A stretch of DNA of 64,000 bases. Origin: Notolepis coatsorum. Taxonomy: Eukaryota > Chordata > Actinopteri > Aulopiformes > Paralepididae. A program made the translations under genes and the position numbers. The notes under the pieces were generated by a model that was given only the letters and a program-made list of their open reading frames with translations, ran no database searches and had not been told where the DNA came from. This document shows, piece after piece, positions 1 to 10,782 of the stretch (position 1 is the first letter of the stretch; each line of letters opens with the position of its first letter). The DNA is taken from NCBI GenBank assembly GCA_963971535.1, contig OZ020594.1, positions 111,646,751-111,710,750 of the forward strand, read 5' to 3'.

Positions 1-816
1 ATCACAAAACAAACTGGTCAGGCTTCTACTTGACCTTACTCCTAGAACCCACCTCACCCATGCCCACTTTGACAACCTAGGATGGCTTAGAGTAGACGAC
101 AGAGTACAGCAACTTGCAATGGGCCTGGTCTACAAGATACACTACACCACTAAGGTACCCATGTACATGCCAAAATACTTCCCAAAGGTCAGTGAATACC
201 ACGACCACAACACCAGAGGGAGCTCCACAAATCATGTTAAACCCAGATTCGGCTCAAACAAGGGACTAAACACGTTTCGCAATTATGCCACATCAATGTG
301 GAACGCCCTACCCAAAGCTGTAAAGGAATGTGAATCCCTACCCACATTCAAAACCGCTCTTAAAGAGCACCTACGGGAGGCTGCAATTCGAAACTGGCCA
401 CCGTAAATGTCCAAACCCCCCCACCCCCTCCTAATGTACAGTCTCCTCCCCACCGTATGTATATATTCTCTCCCCACCGTATGTATATTTCTCTCCAACC
501 CACCCACCCCCTCCTAATGTACAGTCCCCTCCACATATATGTATACTCTGTCAGGATCTATGGGTAACAGTACTGTATATTTGCATATCGTATATGTCAC
601 AAATGTAACAGTACTAAATACCTGTATGTCATGTATGTCCCTATGCCATAAATGTCATGATGTCATGTATGTTGTGTATGTCATAAATGTCACTATGAAT
701 TGAAAATGGGGGACCCTGATGTAAACAAGACAAGTCTTTCTCTGGTCTGCATCCCCTTAACAATTGTGTGTATTGAGCTGTACTGTATTGTACCCATTCT
801 GCAATCTGTTAAATAT
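1..816 (+). mobile_element. LINE-X, 5'-truncated by window edge
   Basis: This is the 3' end of a non-LTR retrotransposon, called LINE-X here. The reading frame at 2-406 is followed by an untranslated tail with short TATGTCATAAATGT-like repeats, then the conserved block GAATTGAAAATGGGGGACCC and the terminus around CTGCAATCTGTTAAA. The same terminal block recurs at 21166, 21357, 22294 (inverted), 26207 (inverted), 29458, 43340, 59830 and 60950, which defines the family. A better copy of the coding part lies at 22399-22993. The clade is probably in the CR1/L2/Jockey group, but only the C-terminal region is present, so this is inference. Confidence 0.85.
2..406 (+). pseudogene. LINE-X reverse transcriptase C-terminal fragment
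   Basis: An open frame of 134 codons runs from base 2 to a TAA at 404-406 without a stop. It holds the region downstream of the RT catalytic core, with HNTRGSSTNHVKPRFG and the MWNALP(K) motif that closes many LINE ORF2 proteins. The upstream part lies outside the window or was lost. It would act in target-primed reverse transcription, but no catalytic residues are present in this piece. Confidence 0.8.
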
Positions 817-849
817 TGTGTTGATATCGGTTTTGTTTAATCAATAAAT

Positions 850-1564
850 TAGGCAGAATACACAGTGACTGTATCGTTTGTTTATTGAACTTGTGCCTGC
901 TGCAACCATAATGAAATCCTATGAGAGCCATTCAAGATGGCGGCTTTCTGTTTTCGTTCAGACTCTCCAAACAGTGACACGTCTCTCTTCTGACCAATCA
1001 GTGGTCTGCAGTTTTTCACGTGACTTTTGTGGTACCAGTTCTACTCGCTTGGCTCGCGCTAAGAACCACGACAGAGCAGGGACTAAAAAAGTACCCAGAA
1101 AGTACCCAAAAAGTACCCGGTACCAGGTACTTTGGTAATGGAAAACCGAAAATACCGAGTAGAGTAGAGTAGAGTAGAGTAGGTACCATGCAGTGGAAAA
1201 GCGCCAATATATTCACCACGGTATAAAACGTAAATGTATGAATGAAATTTTTCAGTTTTTTGCATGTTGACCGGAAGAAACTCACTGACAATCGACGTTG
1301 TTATTAGATCCATAGCTATAATATTTAATATAGTTTTAGCACTACAAACACCGGCATCTACCCCCATTTCATTACAGCTCTGGCACAAACGGCCATACGC
1401 CCACAGCGACCTCTGGCGTCCAATGTGTTAAGGGGTTAAGTGTTATTAGCGAAATATGTGTTTATTGAAATCATTGGATTGGAAATCAGATGAATTAGAC
1501 GTGAGGAAATGACACAGTCATGAACCCGTTGTAGTCGTAAAATAGAGTCCCAGGGCTTTCGATG
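850..1564. other. Unassigned intergenic DNA with GTACC-rich and GAGTA repeats
   Basis: No gene is recognisable here. Visible structure is a run of near-repeats of AAAGTACCC at about 1088-1120, a palindromic GGTACCAGGTACT block at about 1118-1133, and five copies of GAGTA/TAGAG at about 1156-1182. GTACC-rich ends next to a pentamer array suggest the terminus of a degenerate DNA transposon, but no matching partner terminus was found. Confidence 0.4.
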
Positions 1565-2436
1565 GATGTCGAAATTTCATAAAACTACACTACCCAGCTC
1601 ACACCAGCCCCTGTTTAAGCTGTTTTCTTTTTTTTTCTTTTTTTTTAAGTTTTTTTCATGATTGTATCTCACGGGTCGAACAAACCTGAACGTTATTGCC
1701 ATTAAATACAACATTCTAAATAAATTAAATACACCTTTCTGTGAACGTCTACAAAAAAACGTGTCGCAATCTGGTGAAAAATGGCGGAGCTATGGACATA
1801 TATAAAAGTAACTGTACTTACAGTAGATTTCAATCACGTGTTTGCTGCCCTGTCAGGGGCGCCTGGTGGTACTAAATCCAGATTTAAGTCTGCCATTGGA
1901 TCCGATCCATTGATGTATAACTTGGCCATAATAAGGTAATCTTTAGGCCTTATATTCTGTATTCATTTCATTTCAAATGGCATGTGTCTGGATGGCAAAA
2001 TCCAGTACTATATCTACAAAAAAACCTGTAAATCATCTGCCCTTTATTAATTTGCTTAGATATTTTGTACACTTGATCTCATGAAGGTGCTAAATCAGTT
2101 CAGGTAAATCTCATGTCTGGTCAATGTTAGCATGGTGTTATTCACCATCAAAGATGGAAAAAACTTATAAATAATAATAGATATTCTCCTTTGGTTCATT
2201 ACAATTTACTCAAGAATAGTAACATACACAATATATCTGACACTGAGAATACATTCCCAGAGGTCCATACATTCACAGGTCCTGTTGTTACTATACACAT
2301 ATATTAATAATTTTTTTTTTATCTTTTGTTTTTTCTAAATCTTTTTTTTTCTACCCTTTCCTTGTACAGTGTCCTTGAGTCTGAGAAAGGCGCTTCTCTC
2401 TTAAAATCCAATTTATTATTATTATTATTATTATTA

Positions 2437-2472
<36 letters not shown>

Positions 2473-2590
2473 CATGTCCCTAGATACCATGAACATGCAA
2501 ATGGACCTTGTAGAAGTGGAGCAATTCTCCATTTACTTGGCTGTTTACTTTTAAGTGAATTTTCTGAAAATATGGCTAGGGTTTAAGAGA
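1565..2590 (+). repeat. Interspersed repeat A (copy 1 of family A/B/C)
   Basis: This stretch is homologous, in reverse, to 47250-47690. Shared landmarks are CATAAAACTACACTACCC at the start, the motif around ACGGGTCGAACAAACCTGAA, a block near TTCACCATCAAAGATGGAAA, and the end around TTTTCTGAAAATATGGCTAG. It is interrupted by an L2 tail at about 2310-2471. It has no open reading frame. It is probably an old DNA element, because copy B is bounded by TTAA. The termini of this copy are not certain. Confidence 0.65.
2310..2471 (+). mobile_element. L2-type LINE 3' tail with (TTA)n
   Basis: The segment GTGTCCTTGAGTCTGAGAAA through CTTAAAATCCAATTTATT, followed by a (TTA)n run at about 2410-2471, is the reverse complement of the 3' end of the L2-type element at 10702-12576. 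It is a severely 5'-truncated insertion inside repeat A, which resumes directly after the TTA run. Confidence 0.85.
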
Positions 2591-2594
2591 TTAA

Positions 2595-2705
2595 TCTAAA
2601 GATTTTGACTTTATTCTGACTTTATAAATGTTGACTTTAATCTGTAAACATTATCTCTTTAGTCTGACGTCATAAATGTTGACTTTAATCTCTAAACATT
2701 ATATA
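2595..2705 (+). repeat. Minisatellite GACTTTATAAATGTTGACTTT
   Basis: Imperfect repeats of a roughly 36-55 base unit containing TTGACTTTAATCTGTAAACA. The same unit makes up 45690-45816 and resumes at 47024-47062, where a hAT element splits it. It adjoins repeat A here and repeat B there. Confidence 0.75.
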
Positions 2706-2835
2706 GTTTCAATTTCAAGTTTCTTTAATAGTTGTCATACAGAAGTACAGAATACTTTTATACAAAATGCTTCTTACTGTTACGCTCCAGAGACTGTGCT
2801 AGACAAGATAAGTATCAAATAACATAGTATAGCAT
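2706..2835 (-). mobile_element. LINE-Y 3' tail (short copy)
   Basis: On the minus strand this reads into TATGACAACTATTAAAGAAA near its end, matching the 3' end of the longer LINE-Y copy at 44243-44885 (shared CAGAATACTTTTATA, AAATGCTTCTT and GTGCTAGACAA). It is a 5'-truncated retroposed tail of about 130 bases. Confidence 0.75.
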
Positions 2836-4110
2836 GTAAATTAGAAGTAGAAAAGGCTTGAATTAACTAGTGAATAAAAAACAACAAACCTACAAGCCAG
2901 TGAGGTGGCTGAGAACCGGCTAGAGCGTAATTGACGCGTCTGTGGCTCCTCGTCAGATCAAAGACAGAATGTCCACAAGGTCTGTTACGATAATACTCAA
3001 CAGAGTATTTATTTACACCATACAATTAACAAATGCACAATTGCATGTAACAAAGTAAACGGTACTACCTTGCACAACAAACAATAAACAAAACAACGTG
3101 GCAAACGACGGTCAAAACTGTAAACTCTTACCGGTTACAAACACACCTGCATGTCATCAGTCCCATCACACTTTAAGTAGCCAGGTAGCCTGATTACTAA
3201 CACACCTGCATGTCATCAGTCCCATCACACTTTAAGTAGCCATGTAACTGACCGCCAAGGGTAAAGATGCCTATCATCTTTACTGTCAGTAAGCTTTGAT
3301 TTGCGTTGGTCTAGATGATCAACTTCTCTGTATTGGCTCAGAATACTGAGCTCTCTATTTATCTATTTAAGAAAATAATATTTCGGAGCCACTTGTGCAT
3401 TTTCATTTCGTGTCCACATGGGGGCAGAGCTCATCTTTCTTATAGTATAAACGGTCACAGCTTCCTGTGTGACAAAGGCGGAAGTAACTCAGAGATAACG
3501 ACGGAGCAGGCAGCGAATTATGTATGATAGAAGAACCTTACTCCAGTTAAATAACTACCCTTGGTAAAGCGGAATAAGGTATGTCGAACACTCAAATGTA
3601 TTATTATTATTACTGTTGTTGAAGATATGTTGTTGTATATTTATGTGTGTAACCGCCAAACATTTATAAACATATAAAGTGGTGCACTCACGGAGTAGCT
3701 TCTAATCAAAGGCACCTGCTGCCGGACAAGTAACGTTATTATTTATCATTGTTTTTCCCTGAGTGCCTTTGTTATGGAAGACGAGTTCACCTTTAAATAT
3801 CTTTGAATGCAATTGTTTGTTTGAACACATTGGTATAATAATGAACAACATGTGAACAATATTGAACTGTGAAATATGTAACTAATTGTATGTTTGTGTT
3901 TGACTGTCCTATGCAGTTTTCACGGTGCAAACGGGGTGCAAATGAGGCAACCGTCACTACCTGTACAAACGACAAACTACCAAAGAAAAGCTACAGTACT
4001 GCTAAGCATCTGTACGAAACATAACCGCATCTTTATTTCAACACCAAGCCGGGGGGCAGTTACAGTGAAAACTTACCGACCAGTGGTGAGCGAAAACTTA
4101 CCCGACCCTG
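2836..4110. other. Unassigned region with a 60-bp offset direct duplication
   Basis: A block of about 44 bases beginning AACACACCTGCATGTCATCA occurs twice, at 3139 and 3199. The stretch at 3894-4127 is open on the plus strand for 77 codons and ends exactly where the 34-bp array starts. It could be an LTR or leader of the element whose gag-like frame begins at about 5134, but no paired LTR or clear TG...CA terminus was found. No host gene is recognised. Confidence 0.35.
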
Positions 4111-4117
4111 AAGAGGA

Positions 4118-4560
4118 TAAACAGTGAGTAAAACCCATACTCTGAAGATGATCAACAGTGAGTAAAACCCATACTCTGAAGATGATAAACAGTGAGTAAA
4201 ACCCATACTCTGAAGATGATAAACAGTGAGTAAAACCCATACTCTGAAGAGGATAAATGTATTATGAAGTGGATAAATGTGAAGTAGACCTTACTCTGAA
4301 GAGGATAGATGTTCTGAAGAGGATGGATGTATTATGAAGACTTTATTCTGAAGTGGATAAATGTACAATGAAGACCATACTCCAAAGAAAATACATGTAT
4401 GTTGAAGACCTCACTCTGAAGAAAATGCATGTACAATGAAGACCATACTCTGAAGAAAATACATATATGTTGAAGACCTCACTCCGAAGAGAATACATGT
4501 ATGTTGAGGACCCTACACTAAAGAAAATACATGTATGAAGAGAAGGAAGAATGAACCTAC
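4118..4560 (+). repeat. 34-bp tandem array carrying GTGAGT donor motif
   Basis: Four units with an exact 34-base period have AACAGTGAGTAAAACCCATA at 4120, 4154, 4188 and 4222. Downstream (4250-4560) the array degenerates into related GAAGA(G/A)(G/A)AT...ATGTA units. Each regular unit holds GTGAGT, a strong 5' splice-site consensus. The preceding open frame ends at the first unit. Confidence 0.85.
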
Positions 4561-4565
4561 TGAGT

Positions 4566-5074
4566 TAACCCTATGCTGTCTGGTATCCATCCCAGCAAAA
4601 CCACGGACGTGTGGCAACTCCTGTATATCTAAATAACCCTATGCTGTCTGGTATCCATCCCAGCAAAACCACGGACGTGTGGCAACTCCTGTATATCTAA
4701 TTAACCCTATGCTGTCTGGTATCCATCCCAGCAAAACCACGGACGTGTGGCAACTCCTGTATATCTAATTAACCCTATGCTGTCTGGTATCCATCCCAGC
4801 AAAACCACGGACGTGTGGCAACTCCTGTATATCTAATTGGCCCTATGCTGTCTGGTATCCATCCCAGCAAAACCACGGACGTGTGGCAACTCCTGTATAT
4901 CTAATTAACCCTATGCTGTCTGGTATCCATCCCAGCAATACCACGGACGTGTGGCAACTTCTGTATATCTAATTACCCTTATGCTGTCTGGTATCCATCC
5001 CAGCAATACCACGGACGTGTGGCAACTCCTGTATATTTAATGAATATTATGCTGTCTGATATCCATCCCAGCAA
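4566..5074 (+). repeat. 68-bp tandem minisatellite, eight copies
   Basis: CTATGCTGTCTGGTATCCAT or a close variant begins at 4571, 4639, 4707, 4775, 4843, 4911, 4979 and 5047, an exact 68-base period. The first seven units are nearly identical and the eighth is cut after CCCAGCAA. Such low divergence implies recent amplification. The array ends 60 bases before the start codon of the gag-like frame. Confidence 0.95.
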
Positions 5075-5133
5075 GTGGAACTCTTAAATACCATCTATTT
5101 ATTTGATATTTTGAGTGTGTGTGATCAAGCACA

Positions 5134-6030
5134 ATGTCGGCCCAAGAAGACGATGCTGGCAACCTCTTGGAGTTGGAACAGAACAGGTGCTCGCCAAAGA
5201 ACTCTAACCGAGAAAGGAAAAGAAAATCGTGAAGTGGAGGATAAGAGGAATGAGAAAGCTTTTAACAAAGCTTATCAGAAGTGGAAGAAGATAGCCAAGG
5301 AAGCAAGAGGGAAGCTAAGAACCTTCTGTCCAGCAGAAGAACTTGAAAGACTAAAACAAGACATTCAAGCAAGTTGTGACTTAGTAAGAAGTTTATATGA
5401 GTCCATTTTACGTAATCATGCCACGACTCCTGAGATCGCAAATAAAATGGACGCCTGTATTCAGCTGACGACAGACACCCAAGAGCTTGTGTGTAAGCAG
5501 CTGGAAACAAAGAAAAAGAGGAAGATTTTAATAAAAGACTTGAGAAGGAGAGGGTGAGAATAGCTCTGAACAAAGAAGAGTACATATCTGTATATGGTCA
5601 CACAAATACTGAAACAATTCACTCTCAACGTTCCAAGGCATCAAACAGGCGGAGGGAAGCTGAACTCGCGGCTAAAGTAGAAGAGGTAAAGGCCATTCAA
5701 GTGATCCAGGCTCAGCAAACCAGTCTCCTCCAACTAGAGGGGGAAGAGGCAGCCATGCTGATGGAAATGGAGAAGATGAAGGTGCAGAGTCGACGTAAGC
5801 TGGAGGAGGAGAGGATGAAGTTACAGCAGCTACAAGCAGAGAAGGAAGTCCAGGTAGCAGCAGCCCGAGTGAGGGCATACAGTTCGGGAAGTGATCTAGA
5901 CAACGACGAAGAAGAAGTCACTGACCATGAAATAAATACTGCTCACCAAAATCCTGAATATAGTGCTCCGCTACATCCTACAGCATTCCAACGTCAAGCA
6001 TCTTCTGCACGCCTTGGTTGCTTGTGGTTG
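5134..6030 (+). pseudogene. Gag-like coiled-coil ORF, frameshifted
   Basis: An ATG at 5134 opens MSAQEDDAGNLLELEQNR; the frame then continues one base out as ARQRTLTEKGKE to 5557 and shifts again near 5554 into RIALNKEEY... to about 6030. The last third is a charged coiled coil rich in E, K, Q and R (MLMEMEKMKVQSRRKLEEER), followed by an acidic tract. The RQRTLTEKG start followed by a coiled coil resembles gag-like proteins of fish LTR retrotransposons, by recollection of the family. Two frame breaks make it non-functional. It is flanked by a minisatellite upstream and repeat D downstream. Confidence 0.6.
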
Positions 6031-6067
6031 AAACGGCGTTTTTATAAAGCAACTGAGATGGGGGTTT

Positions 6068-6264
6068 TTGTGTTGTGGTTTTTGTTAGCTATGTTAGCTA
6101 TAGCAGCTAAAGTGCTGCTAACTAAATGTTTACTACGTGAGTTATTATTGCAGAAGGAATTAATGTGTTTTGTAGGTTAAGTTCATTTGTTTAACAATAT
6201 TACAAATACATGTGACACTAAGAGACAAGTAGAAATAAGATTGATGTATGTTGTTATTGTTTGA
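6068..6264 (+). repeat. Interspersed repeat D, copy 1
   Basis: About 195 bases from GTTGTGGTTTTTGTTAGCTA to TTGTTATTGTTTGATCAG are nearly the same as 21946-22146. Both copies end sharply at GATCAG while the flanks differ, so this is a defined unit. It follows the gag-like frame directly here and a LINE tail at the other site. Confidence 0.8.
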
Positions 6265-7125
6265 TCAGACCCTTTTGAGTGCCCCTATTGAGTCCTCTGA
6301 AAGGTGCCTTTTATTACACATTTTCTGAGATTCCCTCTTTGGCTGATTATTATCTTCTATTATTACAAGAACTGGTAAGTGATCTGTTATATAATTTGTC
6401 AGCAGTCCGCACACAATTCTATTATTTATAACATTAGTGAAAATGTTATCGATCAAAGTAGCAGAATGAGAGGTTATTCTGCTAGGCTTATTAATTATCG
6501 GGCCTAGGCTATGCATAATTGATGTAAAATCATCTATATTTGTTTTTTTGTCTGGGTTTAAAATATTGATATTAAAGTCGCCACAAATGAATGTAACCTT
6601 TTGCTCTATGTTAGTAAGTAGCTCTTCCATCTTTTCTCTGAAATTCTCAATGCTTGAACTAGGCGCTCTATACACACAGCTAACCAAGATGTTTTTCTGC
6701 TTTTCCCTTTCAATCTCCACTGTAATGTACTCACAGAGGTCTTCAATAGCAGCACTCATGTGGTCAATAACCTTATACTTTAGTTTTGTATCAATGAATA
6801 AAGCAGTCCCGCCTCCCCCTTTGTGGATTCTGTTTATACATCTAAAATCATACCCATTCAACTAAAAAAACTCATCTTTCTCTTGGGCAATCCAGGTCTC
6901 AGAAATTGCTACTAAACTAAACTGTGTAGAAAATTGGCTCAGATAGTCTTTGATATGTGAAATATTTTTGTACATACTCCTGCTGTTAAAGTGTATGATT
7001 GAAAATCGATTTGCATGATCTACTTCACCATTTACTTGCTCTTCTGTATAGTAGTCACACACTATATCAATATTATTAAAGAGATTGACCTCAGGGTCAA
7101 TGTCTACATTGAAATCATGCATAAA
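6265..7125 (-). pseudogene. LINE endonuclease domain fragment (jockey-like)
   Basis: The minus strand encodes an apurinic/apyrimidinic-type endonuclease: IIHFNSRSMYKN, VAISETWI (catalytic E), VYRAPSS, ICGDFNIN (D and N of the active site) and TDHLPV (D-H pair). The endonuclease nicks the target to start reverse transcription. Translation runs from about 7122; an in-frame TAG sits after the EFF residues near 6864, and the frame is cut at 6265 against repeat D, so the RT is missing. It probably belongs to the same fish LINE family as the fragment at 26753-27312; that link is inference. Confidence 0.85.
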
Positions 7126-8678
7126 GAGAGGTTAAATCATCAACAAAACAAATCCTAGCACAATAATAGCCTATAATAATCATAGTAACCATTAATCCTA
7201 ATAATAAATCCTCATCATCATCAGACAATTTGCTTAAAGGAAAACACCAACATTTTGGGAAATTCACTTATTTGCCATCTTCCCTGGAGTTAGACAAGAA
7301 GATACATACCCTTTTCTTCTCTGTGCGTGCATTAAGCTTAGGGAACAGCCGCTCCGTTAGCGTATCTTAGCTTCATCACTGGAAGTGGGTCAGACTTGTA
7401 CCCTGACGTTCCCTACAGTCACGAAATACACTCCAAAACGTTCCTGTAAACATGTTGTGACCTGTGTATTTACCACGTGGAGAAATAAAAAATAATTGAA
7501 TTCGACAATTACGTTTTCTAAGCAAATATACTCTAACTAAACAATTTTTTGCTGAACCACTCCTCTCGGGGCGCAGTCAGTTATTTCACGCATCGCAGTG
7601 ATACTTACTAACGTGACGCCGTGTTTGTTTACATTTTCATTTCATTCAAAGGATCCGAACCGATTGAAGTTTATGGATACCATGACTTAAAATCCTCTTA
7701 CCTTGACGATTAAAAGCCTCCACAATTTAGAAAACAGTATTCCCATGGCTGGTCTTGATATGCTGCTACTGTAGCTAACGAAAACAACAACCGGGCACTC
7801 AAGCAGATAACGAGGGTAATAACTTCCGGTCGGGGAGTTCCAAAATAAAAGAGCGACGTCTATAGCAGCGGAAATACGTTTATTTTGTACATGATCTAAC
7901 GTTAACACGAACCTAAACTAACTTTAGGTTAGTTGTAACGTTAGTTTTTGTTCATATTACCGATGGTATGGCTATATTATTAATTTGTGAGAAATCTCTA
8001 AATGTTGTGGGTTTAACCTATTAGCCCCTCCCCCTCTCCCCGTAATATAAGGAACAGGAAGTGATTTCTTTATGTCAGTAAGAGTTTAGAGACGTAACCT
8101 AGGCAGAAAAATAAAATAATGGTTTAATTTAAAACAAGTGTCTCATTCTCCGTTGCTACTTTACTGTTTGTTGGATACCATTCCCCCACATAGAGATGAA
8201 TGTTGGTTTAGTGCCTCTACACTATATATAATATAATAATTATCTCCATCAGGTCGGTTCTGTCCACCTGTCTATCTCTGTTTGCAGCTAACCTCACAAT
8301 AGGGCAGTTTTGGACAAGTATTTTAAGTTAATTAATTTCCATCATTGAAATGCATATTCAGTATGAAGTTATAGCTTTTCACCACAAGAGGGTGATATTA
8401 CACAGGTTCGCTGGTAATCAGCTCTCTGGCACCTGTTAACAATATATAGACATGCCATAGTGAACCTATTGTCATTGATATACACATGCATTACAATTAT
8501 TTATGAATAGATTATTGTCCATTGCAATAACTTTCATATCTCATGAACCGTTCATCGTACAGACTTGTGGGAGGGGTTAATGAGTGGTTGGGGCTTCCCC
8601 TGGAAGGTTGGTGGTACCGTTCAAAACGGGCGTAAAAGCTGTTCAGCTCATCCGGTAGGGAGGCAGCAATGTTAGCGG
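7126..8678. other. Unassigned DNA, possible degenerate DNA element
   Basis: No coding region was recognised. A TTAAAGGAAAACACCAACAT block at 7235 looks like a DNA-transposon end, but a matching inverted terminus was not found. The rest is AT-rich with scattered TAACGTTAG motifs. The last 8 bases (8671-8678, GTTAGCGG) are the left target duplication of the hAT element that follows. Confidence 0.4.
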
Positions 8679-8879
8679 CAGTGGCGTCCATTCAGTAAAA
8701 GGCAATTTTTTTTGTCAAATCAGTTCTGCAATAGTCACTTTTGGTGAGTTGTTTCTATACAATTCACTTATATGACATTTAGGTAACATTAATGAACAAA
8801 GGAGACAAATACAGTATGTAAGTAGTAAACAATTTTTTTTTATTAGAGTGGATCATAATGATAAATATAGTGTTACACT

Positions 8880-9370
8880 TATATAGCAATACAACTCCCG
8901 CTGCCTTAAAAAAGCAGTAAAAATACTGAAAGACGTCATGCCCACCCGGACTAACAGACTGAAGTTTAGTTTTTATCCCAGGGCCATATGTGCACTAAAC
9001 TCAGCTAAAATTTAAAACAACAGTCTCCCTTGCACCCCCCCCCCCCCCCCCCCCCACGCACACACAACATTAAGGGATAGTGCAATTATCTTTTACACCC
9101 CCCTGTTTATGTTAATGTTATTTATGCTTTACTCCTGTTTTTATATTTAATACTGTGTTTAAGACTCTGTTTTAATATTTTTACTAGCACCTAGGGCTGC
9201 ATTTTAAATTTCGTTGTAACAACTCTGTAACAATGACAATAACTGTGGAACTGTGTGAATGTGAAGCAGGGCGTTCCTGAAAAAGAGCATCCGTGCTCAG
9301 AGAACCTACCCTGGGTAAATAAAGGTTAATAAATAATAATAAAAAAAATATCTATTCTATTCTATTCTAT
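8880..9370 (+). mobile_element. LINE 3' end, split by a second LINE tail
   Basis: The plus strand at 8898-9014 reads ...PTRTNRLKFSFYPRAICAL then a stop, the C-terminus of a LINE ORF2. The 3' UTR contains a poly-C run (about 9036-9056) and ends TTGTAACAACTCTGTAACAA TGACAATA, then after an interruption (TTCTA)n. The interruption at about 9241-9350 is another retroposed tail containing CTACCCTGGGTAAATAAAGG and an A-rich end. An inverted copy of the first family's end is at 21845-21890. Confidence 0.75.
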
Positions 9371-9694
9371 TTTTCTTTCGTGAAATGTAGTGATAAGCGC
9401 TACAGGACCTCATCAGGGTAAGGATCACAGCTTCCTGGTCACCAGAAAATGGAGATAGAGTTTAGTGGAGATTCCGAAGCAGGTGCCATGTGGGTTGATG
9501 CTATTGAAGCCTGTAAAAACAATTAAACCAAGATTTTAGTTTTAGTTTAAATAGTTTCTCAGAAACAGAAGTGTAAAAAATACTGTTTTGTGAGTTTGCC
9601 TTTGTGAAAAATAATAATAGCAATATGGATAATAATATTAGTATAATAATAGTATATATAAAAAGCATATCTTACCTTATAACAGATAGGTGCA

Positions 9695-10700
9695 TCAATC
9701 CATAAGAGGGTAACGACGGCGTTTCATCTTGGCAAAGTCGTCCACCAAATCATCCATGTTCAGAGATTTAACTTCTGCTCTACTGCCATGAGCAGGAGGT
9801 GGGTGAGCCTCTCGTCGCCCCCTGGTGGTCCTCAGGTAGTACTGCCATGAGCATGAGGTGGGTGAGCCTCTCATCGCCCCCTGGTGGTCCTCAGCTAGGT
9901 CTTCACTCGTTTGAGCACAGAGAAGAAGCGTTCATTAGAGGCAGTAGAAACAGGTAAGGTGGCCACAATCTTGAAAAGCTTCATCACTTCTGAGAAGGCC
10001 ACAGGCAGGGTGTTAAGCTTCGAGAGAGAGGCAAGGATGCCATCGCCATCATCATCATCATCCTCTTTCTCCATGGTTAGGAAGGCTTTCGCTGAGTGGC
10101 ACTGGGCCTGGAGCAGTGTGGTGTCAATATGGCTCTCATACAGGTTGGCAAACTCTGTCATAGTAGATGCATCCATGAACATGGGAGAGTTGTGATCAAA
10201 TGCTTGGATGGTGCTGATGAGAGTCTCATTTTCAGAAAAGTCCCGTGTGAATTCCATGATGAAGCGATCAAGGATCTCAAAGAACATCCTCCTATCCTTG
10301 TCACCCTCTTTTCTAGCGGTCTCTGGCCATTGGTGGACTCAAGGAGGAAACCTGCCAGTGCTTTACTGACTCTCCGTGGTCGGGGAATGGGGGCGTCAGT
10401 CTGTAGGCCTACTTTTGAGGCAAATGCCTTGGCATTATGCAGTGTGGCCCGCCACTCACACTCTGACCTCGTCTTCTCGAGTCGGGCTTTTGTACACTTT
10501 ATTAGAGTTGCAGCTCTGGAGATGACCAGACCTCGAGTCTGAAGCTGCTCAGACAACCCATACGTCACAGATAGGACTCTCTCTCTCTCGAGGGCATGCA
10601 GATGGAGGACAAAAGGGAATCATTCCACTTTCAACTTCAGCCCAGCTGCTTCTAGTGAGCCTTCTGCATGAGCCTCCATTGTTGCATCCAGCACTGCTAG

Positions 10701-10701
<1 letters not shown>
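9695..10701 (-). pseudogene. hAT transposase C-terminal part with dimerization domain
   Basis: The minus-strand frame from 10701 continues the transposase (SVTYGLSEQLQTRGLVISRA) to about 10310, shifts frame, and continues as FFEILDRFIMEFTRDFSE to the hAT dimerization motif VATLPVSTASNERFFSVLKR near 9905. Two more shifts and a duplication follow before the C-terminus RRRYPLMD and a stop at 9695-9697. The dimerization domain packs transposase subunits together. The segment is separated from the middle part by the L2 insertion. Confidence 0.85.
9782..9896. repeat. Tandem duplication inside hAT transposase
   Basis: About 60 bases containing TACTGCCATGAGCA(G/T)GAGGT and CCCCCTGGTGGTCCTCAG are present twice in tandem (starting near 9782 and 9840). 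The duplication lies in the coding part just after the dimerization motif and adds to its disruption. Confidence 0.85.

Positions 10702-10782
<81 letters not shown>

Noticed and set aside
878-1388. Several overlapping open frames of 86-101 codons
   Set aside because: Composed of GTACC and GAGTA repeats in low-complexity DNA, with no motif and no splice context.
4118-5074. CRISPR-like array
   Set aside because: Units are contiguous tandem repeats without unique spacers, and the genome is eukaryotic.
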